Of a DNA stretch of 46,740 nt, positions 32,791-41,344 are shown one piece after another. Source of the stretch: Flavobacteriales bacterium (GTDB lineage: Bacteria; Bacteroidota; Bacteroidia; Flavobacteriales_G; Salibacteraceae); assembly GCA_003499525.1 (NCBI GenBank), contig DNTB01000025.1:906-47645 (forward strand), written 5' to 3'. How positions within the stretch are numbered: the stretch's first letter is position 1; every line of letters starts with the position of its first letter. The notes beneath the pieces are model-generated. The model did no database searches. It was not told where the DNA came from and worked only from the letters and a program-made list of their open reading frames with translations. The position numbers and the translations under genes were made by a program.

Positions 32791-33440
32791 TTCAGAAAAG
32801 CATTAAAATCGCGTGCTATTCTGTTTTTCTCCATTACGAAATCCAAAATATCTTCTCGTAAAATAGTTTCTGGTGCAAGGTCGGTGTAGATGTACCATTG
32901 CTTGTTGAAGATGAACGGTTCTTTTTCAGCTGCGGACTTAAACTCTTTGGGAATAATCTTGTTTTTCTCGCCTTGTACTTCACCGTAGTTCTCTACAAAC
33001 TCCGCACTACTGATGATTTTTTTCCACCTTCTGGGTTGTGCTGCAATACGTTCCCTGACTTCATAAATGCGGCTTTTCTCCGGCATATACAAGCCTTGGT
33101 AAATTCTAAAATTCTCAGGGCTTGACTGCAAATACATGCCAGCTGTATGCATGTTTTTCTTCCCGCCGTTTATCAAGGCAGTTGCCATATGCAGCTTGTA
33201 GGGTGATTTGTCCTTGCTGAATCGTATATCACGATTTATTCTGAAAACCGCCCTTTTCAGATCAAGATCAAAATCCGAATCCTCCTTTTTTAGTGCACTG
33301 ATGGTGTCTTCTACGAATCGATAGAATGGCTTTTTGACGTTGTTCTCATACCTTTTTCTGTTTACGTCAAACCAGTCTTTGTTGTTGTTGGCTGCCAATT
33401 CTTTAAAAAATTCAATAAAATCCGGACTGAAATAAGACAT
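32787..33440 (-). CDS. DUF2461 family protein
   Basis: A 217-residue cytoplasmic protein of the DUF2461 (TIGR02453) family, with FFKELAANNNKDWFDVNRKRYE at the N-terminus and FRINRDIRFSKDKSPYK in the middle, both typical of the family. No enzyme activity is established. It is convergent with pyrH. Confidence 0.88.
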   Translation of the reverse strand: MSYFSPDFIEFFKELAANNNKDWFDVNRKRYENNVKKPFYRFVEDTISALKKEDSDFDLDLKRAVFRINRDIRFSKDKSPYKLHMATALINGGKKNMHTAGMYLQSSPENFRIYQGLYMPEKSRIYEVRERIAAQPRRWKKIISSAEFVENYGEVQGEKNKIIPKEFKSAAEKEPFIFNKQWYIYTDLAPETILREDILDFVMEKNRIARDFNAFLN

Positions 33441-33473
33441 GTCGAGTTTTTTGGTAAAGGTAATGTTTGAATG

Positions 33474-34190
33474 TTAGGAAAGAGGGTAAAAATTTGAAAC
33501 CAATGCCCCGACCAGAATAGCAATGCCGAAACTCAAAAGTGTTCCAATTAATATGTATTCGGTGAGTTTGCGACTTTGAGTTTCTCTTAGATCACCGAAG
33601 CGAAAAACGGATTTTGCAGCTAAAAGAAATCCTACGGCTTCCCATTGTTGCAATACAATAAAGCTAAAAACTAAGAGCCGTTCTAAAATTCCAATAGAAC
33701 GTCCGGCATTTTCCAGAGACTCATCCGAATGTCCGGAAATAAGATCAGACCACGGTTTCATCACAACATACAAGGTTATAGCCATGGGCTGGGTAAGAAA
33801 AAGAACCGCAATGAGATAGACCAATAATAGCTCGGATTCTAGCATTCCTGCAAAACTCAACTCGGGGGAAAACCACAAATACCAGAGTAAAATCAATAGA
33901 GCAAAATGCAGTATTTGATCCCCTATGAACCAGAGTGTTTTGGTGGCGGGCTTCTGAAGGTATAATTTCATTAGGTCGATGATGAGATGACCTAAGGTAA
34001 CAAGTGCAGCTAAGGGCCAATATTCTATGCCTAACAAAAGCAGCACGAGCAGCCCATGAATCAATACATGAATATAAAGTATAGGAGATGCCCCCTTTTT
34101 TTCTTCCTTTTTCTGAACCCAGGATCTGAATTGCAGGAGAAAATCGCCAATCAGGTGGGCCAGAATCAGTTTTAGCAGAAAGACAGTCAT
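33474..34190 (-). CDS. DUF3307 membrane protein
   Basis: A 238-residue protein with several membrane helices. Opening LLKLILAHLIGDFLLQFRSWVQKKE, followed by LYIHVLIHGLLVLLLLGIEYW and LGHLIIDLMKLYL, it matches the DUF3307 family, whose His and Asp residues in membrane helices are conserved. It overlaps the SatD-like gene by 4 bases; this pairing is frequent in Bacteroidota. Role unknown. Confidence 0.85.
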   Translation of the reverse strand: MTVFLLKLILAHLIGDFLLQFRSWVQKKEEKKGASPILYIHVLIHGLLVLLLLGIEYWPLAALVTLGHLIIDLMKLYLQKPATKTLWFIGDQILHFALLILLWYLWFSPELSFAGMLESELLLVYLIAVLFLTQPMAITLYVVMKPWSDLISGHSDESLENAGRSIGILERLLVFSFIVLQQWEAVGFLLAAKSVFRFGDLRETQSRKLTEYILIGTLLSFGIAILVGALVSNFYPLS

Positions 34191-34822
34191 AATAAGGCTT
34201 TGATTTTGTGAGCGAACATATGGTTGACCTCCAAAATTTCATCGGCATGAGCAATGGCAAGTCTTTTGCTGACAGAGTTTTGTTCTATGCCAAGAGCTTT
34301 GCCCAATTGTGTTTGATTGAAATCTGGGTTTTTGAGAACCAAATTCATAGCTTCTGCTGAGGATATTGTCCACGAATCTATGGATAAACCTGCGAGCTTC
34401 AGGTAAAGGTTTAATTCGCTATCTAATTGAGACTCCCCTGTATTTATGATGATGGATTGTTTCAATTTTTTCATTCGGTCTATTCCCTGTCCGGAACGGA
34501 TAAAGACATCTCCATTACCTTCTGTAATCCGATCAGTACGGTAGCTGACAGTACCAAACCCAATACTAAGACGCACATTGATGGGAGCATGACGCCGCTC
34601 CGTATTTGGTGTGCTTAGAACCGTTGCTTTAATGCGCAGTGCCACATGATAGGCCATTTCAGGATGCCTAATTTCAAGCTGAAAACTGTCGCCTCTAAAA
34701 ATTTCCCAGGTATAGGGGGATTCACCATACTCTCGAAATAAGCTTTTTAGCGGGTCCATCCAGATAGAAGATGACGGAATATTTCTGGAGTTCATGATAT
34801 CTCCGGTAATGACGGCAATCAT
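34187..34822 (-). CDS. SatD family protein with C-terminal helix-turn-helix
   Basis: A 211-residue protein starting MIAVITGDIMNSRNI, the SatD family signature, with YTWEIFRGDSFQLEI and GFGTVSYRTDRITEGNGDVFIRSG, resembling a degenerate nucleotide-cyclase-like fold. The C-terminal 45 residues (FNQTQLGKALGIEQNSVSKR) form a helix-turn-helix. Together with the repeated AT-rich motif just upstream, this suggests an autoregulator of the pair with DUF3307. Confidence 0.82.
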   Translation of the reverse strand: MIAVITGDIMNSRNIPSSSIWMDPLKSLFREYGESPYTWEIFRGDSFQLEIRHPEMAYHVALRIKATVLSTPNTERRHAPINVRLSIGFGTVSYRTDRITEGNGDVFIRSGQGIDRMKKLKQSIIINTGESQLDSELNLYLKLAGLSIDSWTISSAEAMNLVLKNPDFNQTQLGKALGIEQNSVSKRLAIAHADEILEVNHMFAHKIKALL

Positions 34823-34840
34823 TGTTTTTATCTCTTTATA

Positions 34841-34910
34841 ATTCGATAATCAAATATATCGATTAATAATTAGATAATTAAAAATATCGTCTCATTATTC
34901 GATTAATTCG
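34841..34910. promoter_or_regulatory. Iterated TTCGATTAAT-like motif upstream of satD
   Basis: Four related words, ATTCGATAAT (34841), ATCGATTAAT (34858), TTAGATAATT (34870) and TTCGATTAAT (34898), are spaced over 70 bases between the divergent satD-like gene and frr. They are candidate operator sites for the SatD helix-turn-helix. Confidence 0.5.
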
Positions 34911-34992
34911 CGAAATGATAGCGTGTCGCCCTTGATAACAGTCCGAATTTCAATATTGCTTAATTTGGTGCCCACTGAAAAAAAGAGGTACG

Positions 34993-35553
34993 ATGGAAGA
35001 ACTTGAAATGGTATATGATTTGGCCCGAGAGGGAATGCAGGCATCGGTAGAACATTTAGAAAGAGAATTAACTAAAATAAGAACAGGAAGAGCAAACCCC
35101 GTAATGCTCGACGGAGTGCGTGTTGACTATTACGGATCTCCTACACCGCTCAATCAGGTTGCCAACGTTAATACACCTGATGCCCATACCTTAATGATAC
35201 AACCGTGGGAGAAGGCCATGCTACAGGAGATTGAGCGTGCAATAATCAATGCCAATTTGGGATTAAATCCTCAGAACAATGGTGAGATGGTTATCATTAA
35301 TGTTCCACCGTTGACCGAGGAGAGAAGGCGAGATCTGGTGAAGCAAGCCAAAAACGAAGCCGAAAATGCAAAAGTGAGTATACGAAGTGCCCGTCATGAG
35401 GCGCTCGATGAGGTTAAAAAACTCAAAGACAATCATTTATCAGAGGATTTAGCGCATGATGCTGAAGCCGAAATCCAGAAAATTCACGACGAATTTGTAA
35501 ATACCGTAGAGAAGGAATTATCTGCAAAAGAGGCCGATATCATGAAAGTATAA
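34993..35553 (+). CDS. frr: Ribosome recycling factor
   Basis: A 186-residue factor that, with EF-G, splits the post-termination ribosome. LTKIRTGRANPVMLDGVRVDYYG, LMIQPWEKAML and NVPPLTEERRRDLVKQAK are diagnostic. Normally directly behind pyrH in this phylum; here 2.2 kb of minus-strand genes separates them. Confidence 0.97.
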   Translation: MEELEMVYDLAREGMQASVEHLERELTKIRTGRANPVMLDGVRVDYYGSPTPLNQVANVNTPDAHTLMIQPWEKAMLQEIERAIINANLGLNPQNNGEMVIINVPPLTEERRRDLVKQAKNEAENAKVSIRSARHEALDEVKKLKDNHLSEDLAHDAEAEIQKIHDEFVNTVEKELSAKEADIMKV

Positions 35554-35556
35554 TCC

Positions 35557-36549
35557 TCATTTCCAAACTCCCATTCCTTCAGTACAGTTGGTACAGATAT
35601 CGATGTTCTTTCTGCCGGAAAGAACCTTTTTTCGAAACTCCTGATACCGGTCATCCCTCCATATCTCCCTCATGGTCAGCCCATTAAGTTGGCCAAGCTC
35701 GTATTTTGCATCTTTGTCAAAACAGCAGGGCACAGCTTTTCCGTCCCATGTGACGACCGTAGAACTCCACAATCGCCAGCAGTGATTCGCCATTTGGTTC
35801 TTGATGCGATACGTTCCATCGGGTTGTTTGGCATATCGGGAATACTGGTCTTGTGTGGGGATGAGTTCAGAACCATTTTCAAAATCATCAATCTGAGCTG
35901 ATTTCAATCGGACCTCATCGACGCCGAGTTCGTCTCCAAGCTTTTTGACCTCCTCAATTTGATGCTCGTTGGGCTTTACAACCAGAAACTGAAAGATGAC
36001 ATGAGGTGTGCTGGATTGCAATTGCTTTTTGGCTTCAATGATATTGGAGGTTCCCTCGATGACTTTATCCAGACTGCCATGAATGCGATATTGCTCATAC
36101 ACTTCCTGTGTTGTGCCGTCAATAGAGATGATGAGTCTGTCTAGCCCGCTCCGCACTATTTCCGTGGCCAAATCTTTTGATATGAAATGGGCATTGGTGG
36201 ATGTTGCTGTGTATATATTCTTAGCTTTCGCATAGCGAATCATGTTAATGAAACCCTTATTGAGCAATGGCTCGCCCTGGAAGTACAGGATTATATACAT
36301 CAGATTTGGAGCCATAGCGGAAATATATTCCTCATAGGCGTTCATGCTCAAATTTCCTGTTGCCCGGGTAAAGGATCGCAGTCCACTTGGACATTCGGGA
36401 CATCCCAGATTACAACTGGTAGTAGGTTCAATACTCGCACTGAAGGGCATTCCCCAAACAATGGGTTTTTGAAACCATCGGGAAAGCTGATAGCTCAACC
36501 AAACCTTCAGCAAATTACCTATTCGCTGTACGGTAAGCAATCGAATCAT
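35557..36549 (-). CDS. Radical SAM protein with SPASM domain
   Basis: About 330 residues from the ATG at 36549; a GTG at 36579 would add ten. The 4Fe-4S cluster motif is CNLGCPEC (CxxxCxxC), followed by LYFQGEPLLN and TSTNAHFI. A C-terminal SPASM region has HCWRLWSSTVVTWDGKAVPCC and the final CTNC. Such proteins act in peptide or cofactor modification or in lipid and sugar-linked radical chemistry; the substrate is unknown and no precursor peptide gene is seen beside it. It is convergent with frr, 3 bases apart. Confidence 0.88.
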   Translation of the reverse strand: MIRLLTVQRIGNLLKVWLSYQLSRWFQKPIVWGMPFSASIEPTTSCNLGCPECPSGLRSFTRATGNLSMNAYEEYISAMAPNLMYIILYFQGEPLLNKGFINMIRYAKAKNIYTATSTNAHFISKDLATEIVRSGLDRLIISIDGTTQEVYEQYRIHGSLDKVIEGTSNIIEAKKQLQSSTPHVIFQFLVVKPNEHQIEEVKKLGDELGVDEVRLKSAQIDDFENGSELIPTQDQYSRYAKQPDGTYRIKNQMANHCWRLWSSTVVTWDGKAVPCCFDKDAKYELGQLNGLTMREIWRDDRYQEFRKKVLSGRKNIDICTNCTEGMGVWK

Positions 36550-36686
36550 GTTTCTTTGATCCTTCCAACGATTTTTCACAGCACAAATATGCAGTCAATT
36601 CGCTTCATTCTGTACATGGGGGTATTGACTGTTCTCCTTTGTATAACCAATGAGTGTATGTACTTTCGGCTTCCTTATTAAGGCAT

Positions 36687-39077
36687 ATGTGGGAGCTATT
36701 GGCGCGATTCATTCTAAGGCAGCGCTTTCCGATATTAGTAGTCATTTTACTTCTGACCCTTTACATGGGGTTTATGGCTTTGAATGTTCGGCTGCAATGG
36801 GATATGCCCAAACTATTGCCGGATAAGGATTCCACCCTCGTTGACTACGAAAACTTTAGAGCGCGTTACGGTCAGGATGTACATGCGTTTCTGTTTGCCA
36901 TTGACGAAAACCCGCTGGAAGACCTTGTCTTATTCAATCAGTGGTATGACCTTGCTATTCGTCTTAACAGTATTGGCGGAGTGGATACAGTCTTGTCTGT
37001 CAATCGATTAATTACAATAGGTAAGGATACTGCTGAAAAGAAATTTTTCCTGACCTCCGTAGTGGATCATCGCCTTAGCACCGAGGCAGAGTTGGACAGT
37101 GTGCGTGCTCTGGTGGAATCCCTACCCTTTTATCGTGGACGGTTATATAACCCTGATAATGGGGTCAATTTAATGGCGACATCGCTCAAAAAGGGACTTT
37201 TCACCACACCGGAACGCGACCCTGTAGTAGACTCTATTTTGCATGAAGTACAGGTTTTTGAGGAGAAGAGTAATCTTCATGTCCACTTAAGCGGAATGCC
37301 TTACATACGATCCATGACCACAAGACTTGTGAAAGAGGAATTGAGCCAATTTATCGCTTTGGTAGTGGTCGTAATGATCATCATCCTCAGTCTGTTTTTC
37401 CGGTCTGGCCCTCCGGTTTATGTTTCGGTCCTTATAGTGGCTTTTGCAGTAGTCTGGTCCTTTGGAATTCTGGCGGTATTCGACTTCGAAATAACCATTC
37501 TTACCGGAATCATACCTCCTCTGATTATTGTGATAGGAATTCCAAACTCAGTTTACCTGATCAACAGGTATCATTCCGAATACACCAAACACGGAAATAA
37601 GGTGCTTGCGATATCACGAGTCGTGCGGAAGATTGGACGCGCCACATTCATGACCAACCTTACCACGGCAATTGGTTTTTTGACCTTTACATTCACTCAA
37701 AGTACTATTCTGGTTGAGTTTGGACTCGTTGCATTTGTCAACATTATGGTCATTTTTGCCTTATCCATTTTCTTGATTCCCGCGATTTTTAGTTTTCTGC
37801 CTCCACCAAAAGAAAGTGCTACAAAACACCTTGAACGAAAAGCAGTAATAGGGTTTGTACAATTCCTGATCAGGCTGATCCGACGTCATCGCAGCGCGGT
37901 TTATGTTACATCAGCAGTGCTTGTAATATTGGGATTTATTGGCATCTCGCAAATCCAGACAACAGGAAATCTGGTGGACGATTTGCCATCAGATCATGGC
38001 GTTGTTCAGGACTTGCGCTACTATGAGGAGAACTTCAATGGAATAATGCCATTTGAAATAAACATCGACACACAAAAGCCTGGCAAAGCAGACAAAACGG
38101 CAACCCTAAAAAGGTTAGAACGCCTCCAAAAAATGCTTCAGGAGTATCCTTGTTTTGGCCCTTCTATTTCTATTGTGGATGGGATCAAGTTTCTCAAACA
38201 AGCCTATTACAATGGGAATCCTGATAAATACAGCTTGCTTACCGGGCAGGAAGCCACCTTTGTCAAGCGATATGCAGATAATACTTCGGGTAATGCCAAA
38301 GTTTTAGAATCTTATATTGACTCTACCAAGCAGCATACCCGGCTGTCCGTCCAGATGCGTGATGTGGGAACATTGGAAATGGACTCCATCCTGGCAGAAA
38401 TAAGACCTCGTGTAGATAGCATCTTTAACCCGGAGAAATATACCGTCAGCTTTACCGGTCCCGGGATTGTATACCTTAAAGGGACAACCTATCTGGTGCG
38501 GAATCTCTTCATTAGCCTGGCCCTGGCGGTTTTTATTATTGGTATTATCATGGCCACTCTTTTTCGTTCTACACGAATGATTGCCCTGTCAATTCTCGTA
38601 AACCTCATACCGCTATTGCTAACGGGAGCCATGATGGGTTTTTTTGGAATTCCCCTCAAGCCCTCAACAATATTGATTTTCAGTATCGCTTTTGGCATCT
38701 CCATTGACGATACAATTCACTTTCTGGCAAAATACAGGCAGGAACTGGATCTCATGCACTGGGATTTAAGAACAGCAGTATACGAATCGATCCGTGAAAC
38801 AGGAGTAAGTATGATGTACACCAGTATAATCCTCTTTTTTGGGTTCGCCGTTTTTGCCAGTTCAAACTTCGGAGGCACTCAGGCACTTGGAGTATTAACT
38901 TCCATTACGCTCTTAATTGCGATGTTGGTAAATCTGGTTCTTCTACCTTCAATTCTACTTTCCATGGGTAAGAGAATTACTACAAAAGCATTCCGGGAGC
39001 CATTCATAGAGGTCATTGACGAAGAAACAGACATTGATTTTACAGGATTGAGCATTCCTCCGGAAAAAGACAAATAA
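36687..39077 (+). CDS. MMPL/RND family transporter
   Basis: About 796 residues from the ATG at 36687; a GTG at 36654 would add eleven. Two repeats each have a long extracytoplasmic loop and a group of membrane helices (for example FIALVVVVMIIILSLFF, and GIPNSVYLINRYHSEY; in the second half, FSIAFGISIDDTIHFLAKYRQE, the conserved RND Asp motif). Related proteins export lipids, hopanoids or act in envelope trafficking. The cargo is unknown. It precedes rfbA by 7 bases. Confidence 0.9.
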   Translation: MWELLARFILRQRFPILVVILLLTLYMGFMALNVRLQWDMPKLLPDKDSTLVDYENFRARYGQDVHAFLFAIDENPLEDLVLFNQWYDLAIRLNSIGGVDTVLSVNRLITIGKDTAEKKFFLTSVVDHRLSTEAELDSVRALVESLPFYRGRLYNPDNGVNLMATSLKKGLFTTPERDPVVDSILHEVQVFEEKSNLHVHLSGMPYIRSMTTRLVKEELSQFIALVVVVMIIILSLFFRSGPPVYVSVLIVAFAVVWSFGILAVFDFEITILTGIIPPLIIVIGIPNSVYLINRYHSEYTKHGNKVLAISRVVRKIGRATFMTNLTTAIGFLTFTFTQSTILVEFGLVAFVNIMVIFALSIFLIPAIFSFLPPPKESATKHLERKAVIGFVQFLIRLIRRHRSAVYVTSAVLVILGFIGISQIQTTGNLVDDLPSDHGVVQDLRYYEENFNGIMPFEINIDTQKPGKADKTATLKRLERLQKMLQEYPCFGPSISIVDGIKFLKQAYYNGNPDKYSLLTGQEATFVKRYADNTSGNAKVLESYIDSTKQHTRLSVQMRDVGTLEMDSILAEIRPRVDSIFNPEKYTVSFTGPGIVYLKGTTYLVRNLFISLALAVFIIGIIMATLFRSTRMIALSILVNLIPLLLTGAMMGFFGIPLKPSTILIFSIAFGISIDDTIHFLAKYRQELDLMHWDLRTAVYESIRETGVSMMYTSIILFFGFAVFASSNFGGTQALGVLTSITLLIAMLVNLVLLPSILLSMGKRITTKAFREPFIEVIDEETDIDFTGLSIPPEKDK

Positions 39078-39084
39078 ATCTAAA

Positions 39085-39951
39085 ATGAAAGGTATAATAC
39101 TTGCAGGTGGGTCGGGCACCAGACTTTATCCCCTTACAACAGCCGTTTCAAAGCAGCTTATGCCCGTTTATGACAAACCGATGATATATTATCCCATATC
39201 CACATTGATGAGCTCTGGGATTAACGATATTCTAATTATATCTACACCCAGAGATTTACCTCATTTCAGAAATTTATTGGGGGATGGTAGTCAGATTGGT
39301 TGCTCGTTCTCCTACAAAGAACAGGTAATCCCTAATGGGTTGGCACAGGCTTTCGTAATTGGCGAGTCTTTTATTGGGCATGACAAGGTTGCCCTCATTT
39401 TAGGAGACAATATTTTTTACGGTTCAAGACTTGACCAAACTTTGAAACAGTGTGTTGACCCTGATGGAGGATTTGTTTTTGCCTATCATGTCAATGATCC
39501 TGAAAGGTACGGAGTGGTAGATTTTAATGAAGATGGACTGGCATTGTCGATAGAGGAAAAGCCCCGGAACCCCAAATCCAGCTACGCGGTTCCAGGTCTT
39601 TATTTTTATGATAACAACGTGGTTAGGATTTCCAAAAGTATCAAGCCAAGTGCTCGTGGAGAATATGAAATTACCGACGTAAACAATGAGTACCTCAAAG
39701 CGGGTAAACTTAGTGTTCAGGTGATGGACCGGGGAACGGCCTGGCTGGATACCGGCACACATGCATCTCTCTTACAGGCGGCTCAATTTGTTCACGTAAT
39801 TGAAGAAAGACAGGGATTGAAAATAGGATGTATAGAAGAAGTTGCGTACGAAATGGGTTTTATTGACAAAGCTCAATTGGAAAAGCTGGGTAATCAATTC
39901 TTAAAGAGTGGTTACGGCCAGTATTTACTCGATATACTTGCAGAGTCGTGA
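39085..39951 (+). CDS. rfbA: Glucose-1-phosphate thymidylyltransferase
   Basis: A 288-residue RmlA enzyme that makes dTDP-glucose, the first step to dTDP-rhamnose for envelope glycans. MKGIILAGGSGTRLYPLT, VSKQLMPVYDKPMIYYP, LGDNIFYG, EEKPRNPKSSYAVPGLYFYD and DRGTAWLDTGTHASL are the family motifs. The other rfb genes are not next to it. Its stop overlaps the GTG of the prenyl synthase gene. Confidence 0.96.
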   Translation: MKGIILAGGSGTRLYPLTTAVSKQLMPVYDKPMIYYPISTLMSSGINDILIISTPRDLPHFRNLLGDGSQIGCSFSYKEQVIPNGLAQAFVIGESFIGHDKVALILGDNIFYGSRLDQTLKQCVDPDGGFVFAYHVNDPERYGVVDFNEDGLALSIEEKPRNPKSSYAVPGLYFYDNNVVRISKSIKPSARGEYEITDVNNEYLKAGKLSVQVMDRGTAWLDTGTHASLLQAAQFVHVIEERQGLKIGCIEEVAYEMGFIDKAQLEKLGNQFLKSGYGQYLLDILAES

Positions 39952-40913
39952 AAAAAATAGAAGCACTTAAATCGTATTTTGAGGACTATTTAGAATCTCA
40001 GACTTTTCCTGATGATCCGGAGCACCTCTATGACTCCATGCGATATATTCTTTCTCTCGGTGGAAAACGACTGAGGCCAATTGCTGTATTATTGGTTGCG
40101 GATGCATTTAATAAACTGGATGACAATGCATTACATGCCGCACTGGCGGTAGAGCACTTCCATAATTTTTCGCTGATTCATGATGACATCATGGACGCTT
40201 CTAACCTGAGAAGAGGAAAGCCAACAGTGCATAAAAAGTATGATACCAATACAGCAATTCTGAGTGGTGACGGATTACTTATTAAGGCCTACGAAAGTTT
40301 GAATAGAATAGAACACAATAAAACGGAGATTCTAAACCTGTTCAACAAGACCTCAATCGAGGTCTGCGAAGGACAGCAAATGGACATGAATTTTGAGAGC
40401 CGGGACGATGTGACCATTGACGAGTACATCAACATGATCAAACTAAAAACAGCAGTTCTAATTGGTTGCGCTTTCCAATTGGGTGGACTCGTTGGAAATG
40501 TCTCGACTGAAAATCTTCTTCGTCTTTATCAGGTAGGAATGAACTTGGGAATAGCCTTCCAGATTATGGATGACTACCTGGATGCCTACAGCACTCAAAC
40601 GGGAAAAAAAATAGGTGGGGACATCATCCAAAACAAGAAAACAGCGCTTTATCTGACCGCATTGGATAGAGCCTCAGAAAAACAACGTAAAGAGCTCCGT
40701 CATTGGTATGGTGCTGATGAGTTTGATGAAGAAAAGAAAGTTCAGTCGGTACTGGAAATTTTTAAAGCAAACAAAGTTGATCAGGCCGTTCACAGCATAG
40801 CACAGATATACTATCAGGAGGCTCAGAAAAACTTCGATGAACTGGTCATTCCCGAAACCGGAAGAGCCCGTATCCAGGAGTTTTTCGACCTTTTAAAGAA
40901 TCGTAAATTTTAG
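39948..40913 (+). CDS. Polyprenyl diphosphate synthase
   Basis: A 321-residue trans-isoprenyl diphosphate synthase. The first aspartate-rich motif is DDIMD in SLIHDDIMDASNLRRGKPTVH, and the second is DDYLD in AFQIMDDYLDAY. GGKRLRP near the N-terminus binds diphosphate. It probably makes a geranylgeranyl or farnesyl-type chain for quinones or carrier lipids; chain length cannot be read with confidence. The start is GTG, overlapping rfbA. Confidence 0.93.
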   Translation: MKKIEALKSYFEDYLESQTFPDDPEHLYDSMRYILSLGGKRLRPIAVLLVADAFNKLDDNALHAALAVEHFHNFSLIHDDIMDASNLRRGKPTVHKKYDTNTAILSGDGLLIKAYESLNRIEHNKTEILNLFNKTSIEVCEGQQMDMNFESRDDVTIDEYINMIKLKTAVLIGCAFQLGGLVGNVSTENLLRLYQVGMNLGIAFQIMDDYLDAYSTQTGKKIGGDIIQNKKTALYLTALDRASEKQRKELRHWYGADEFDEEKKVQSVLEIFKANKVDQAVHSIAQIYYQEAQKNFDELVIPETGRARIQEFFDLLKNRKF

Positions 40914-40921
40914 TCCCTGAG

Positions 40922-41308
40922 ATGGACATCATTGTACCAGAGCTTGGTGATGCTGACCTTGAACAATTGAGATTAATCAGTGCTCAGCTTAAGAAAGACT
41001 TTCAAATGGAGCAGCTAAATTGGAACTATGTAGATAGTGAAATTTCAGCCGAAGGTTTGGTAGGCTATCTCACAGAAAGAATACGTCATCTTATTATAAA
41101 TTCTGATAATAAATTGATCCGACTGCTCTATCGGATTGATGTTTCAGAGGAAATGTTGAGTTCCTATTCGGTATCATCATCAGAAACGCTCAATGAAACC
41201 GTACTTTGTAAAAAAATTCTTGAACGCACTTTCCAGAAAGTCCTTTTGCGTGAGGCGTACAAAAAATACTCAAGTGGAGCACATGACGACAACATTATTG
41301 ACAGCTAA
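40922..41308 (+). CDS. Conserved hypothetical protein
   Basis: A 128-residue soluble, mostly helical and acidic protein without a signal peptide or membrane helix. No motif is recognised. It lies 8 bases after the prenyl synthase gene and 36 bases before sucA, so it is probably co-transcribed with the prenyl synthase. Its regular codon pattern and tight spacing support it as a real gene. Confidence 0.75.
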   Translation: MDIIVPELGDADLEQLRLISAQLKKDFQMEQLNWNYVDSEISAEGLVGYLTERIRHLIINSDNKLIRLLYRIDVSEEMLSSYSVSSSETLNETVLCKKILERTFQKVLLREAYKKYSSGAHDDNIIDS

Positions 41309-41344
41309 TGGTTTTATTTGCAAATTCTTAATCCTAACAGTTAA

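Noticed and set aside
36187..36681. 164-residue plus-strand frame antisense to the radical SAM gene, and its 30-residue tail from 36589
   Set aside because: Mostly a shadow of the radical SAM gene. The tail MQSIRFILYMG is hydrophobic but lacks a promoter or conserved feature that I can see.
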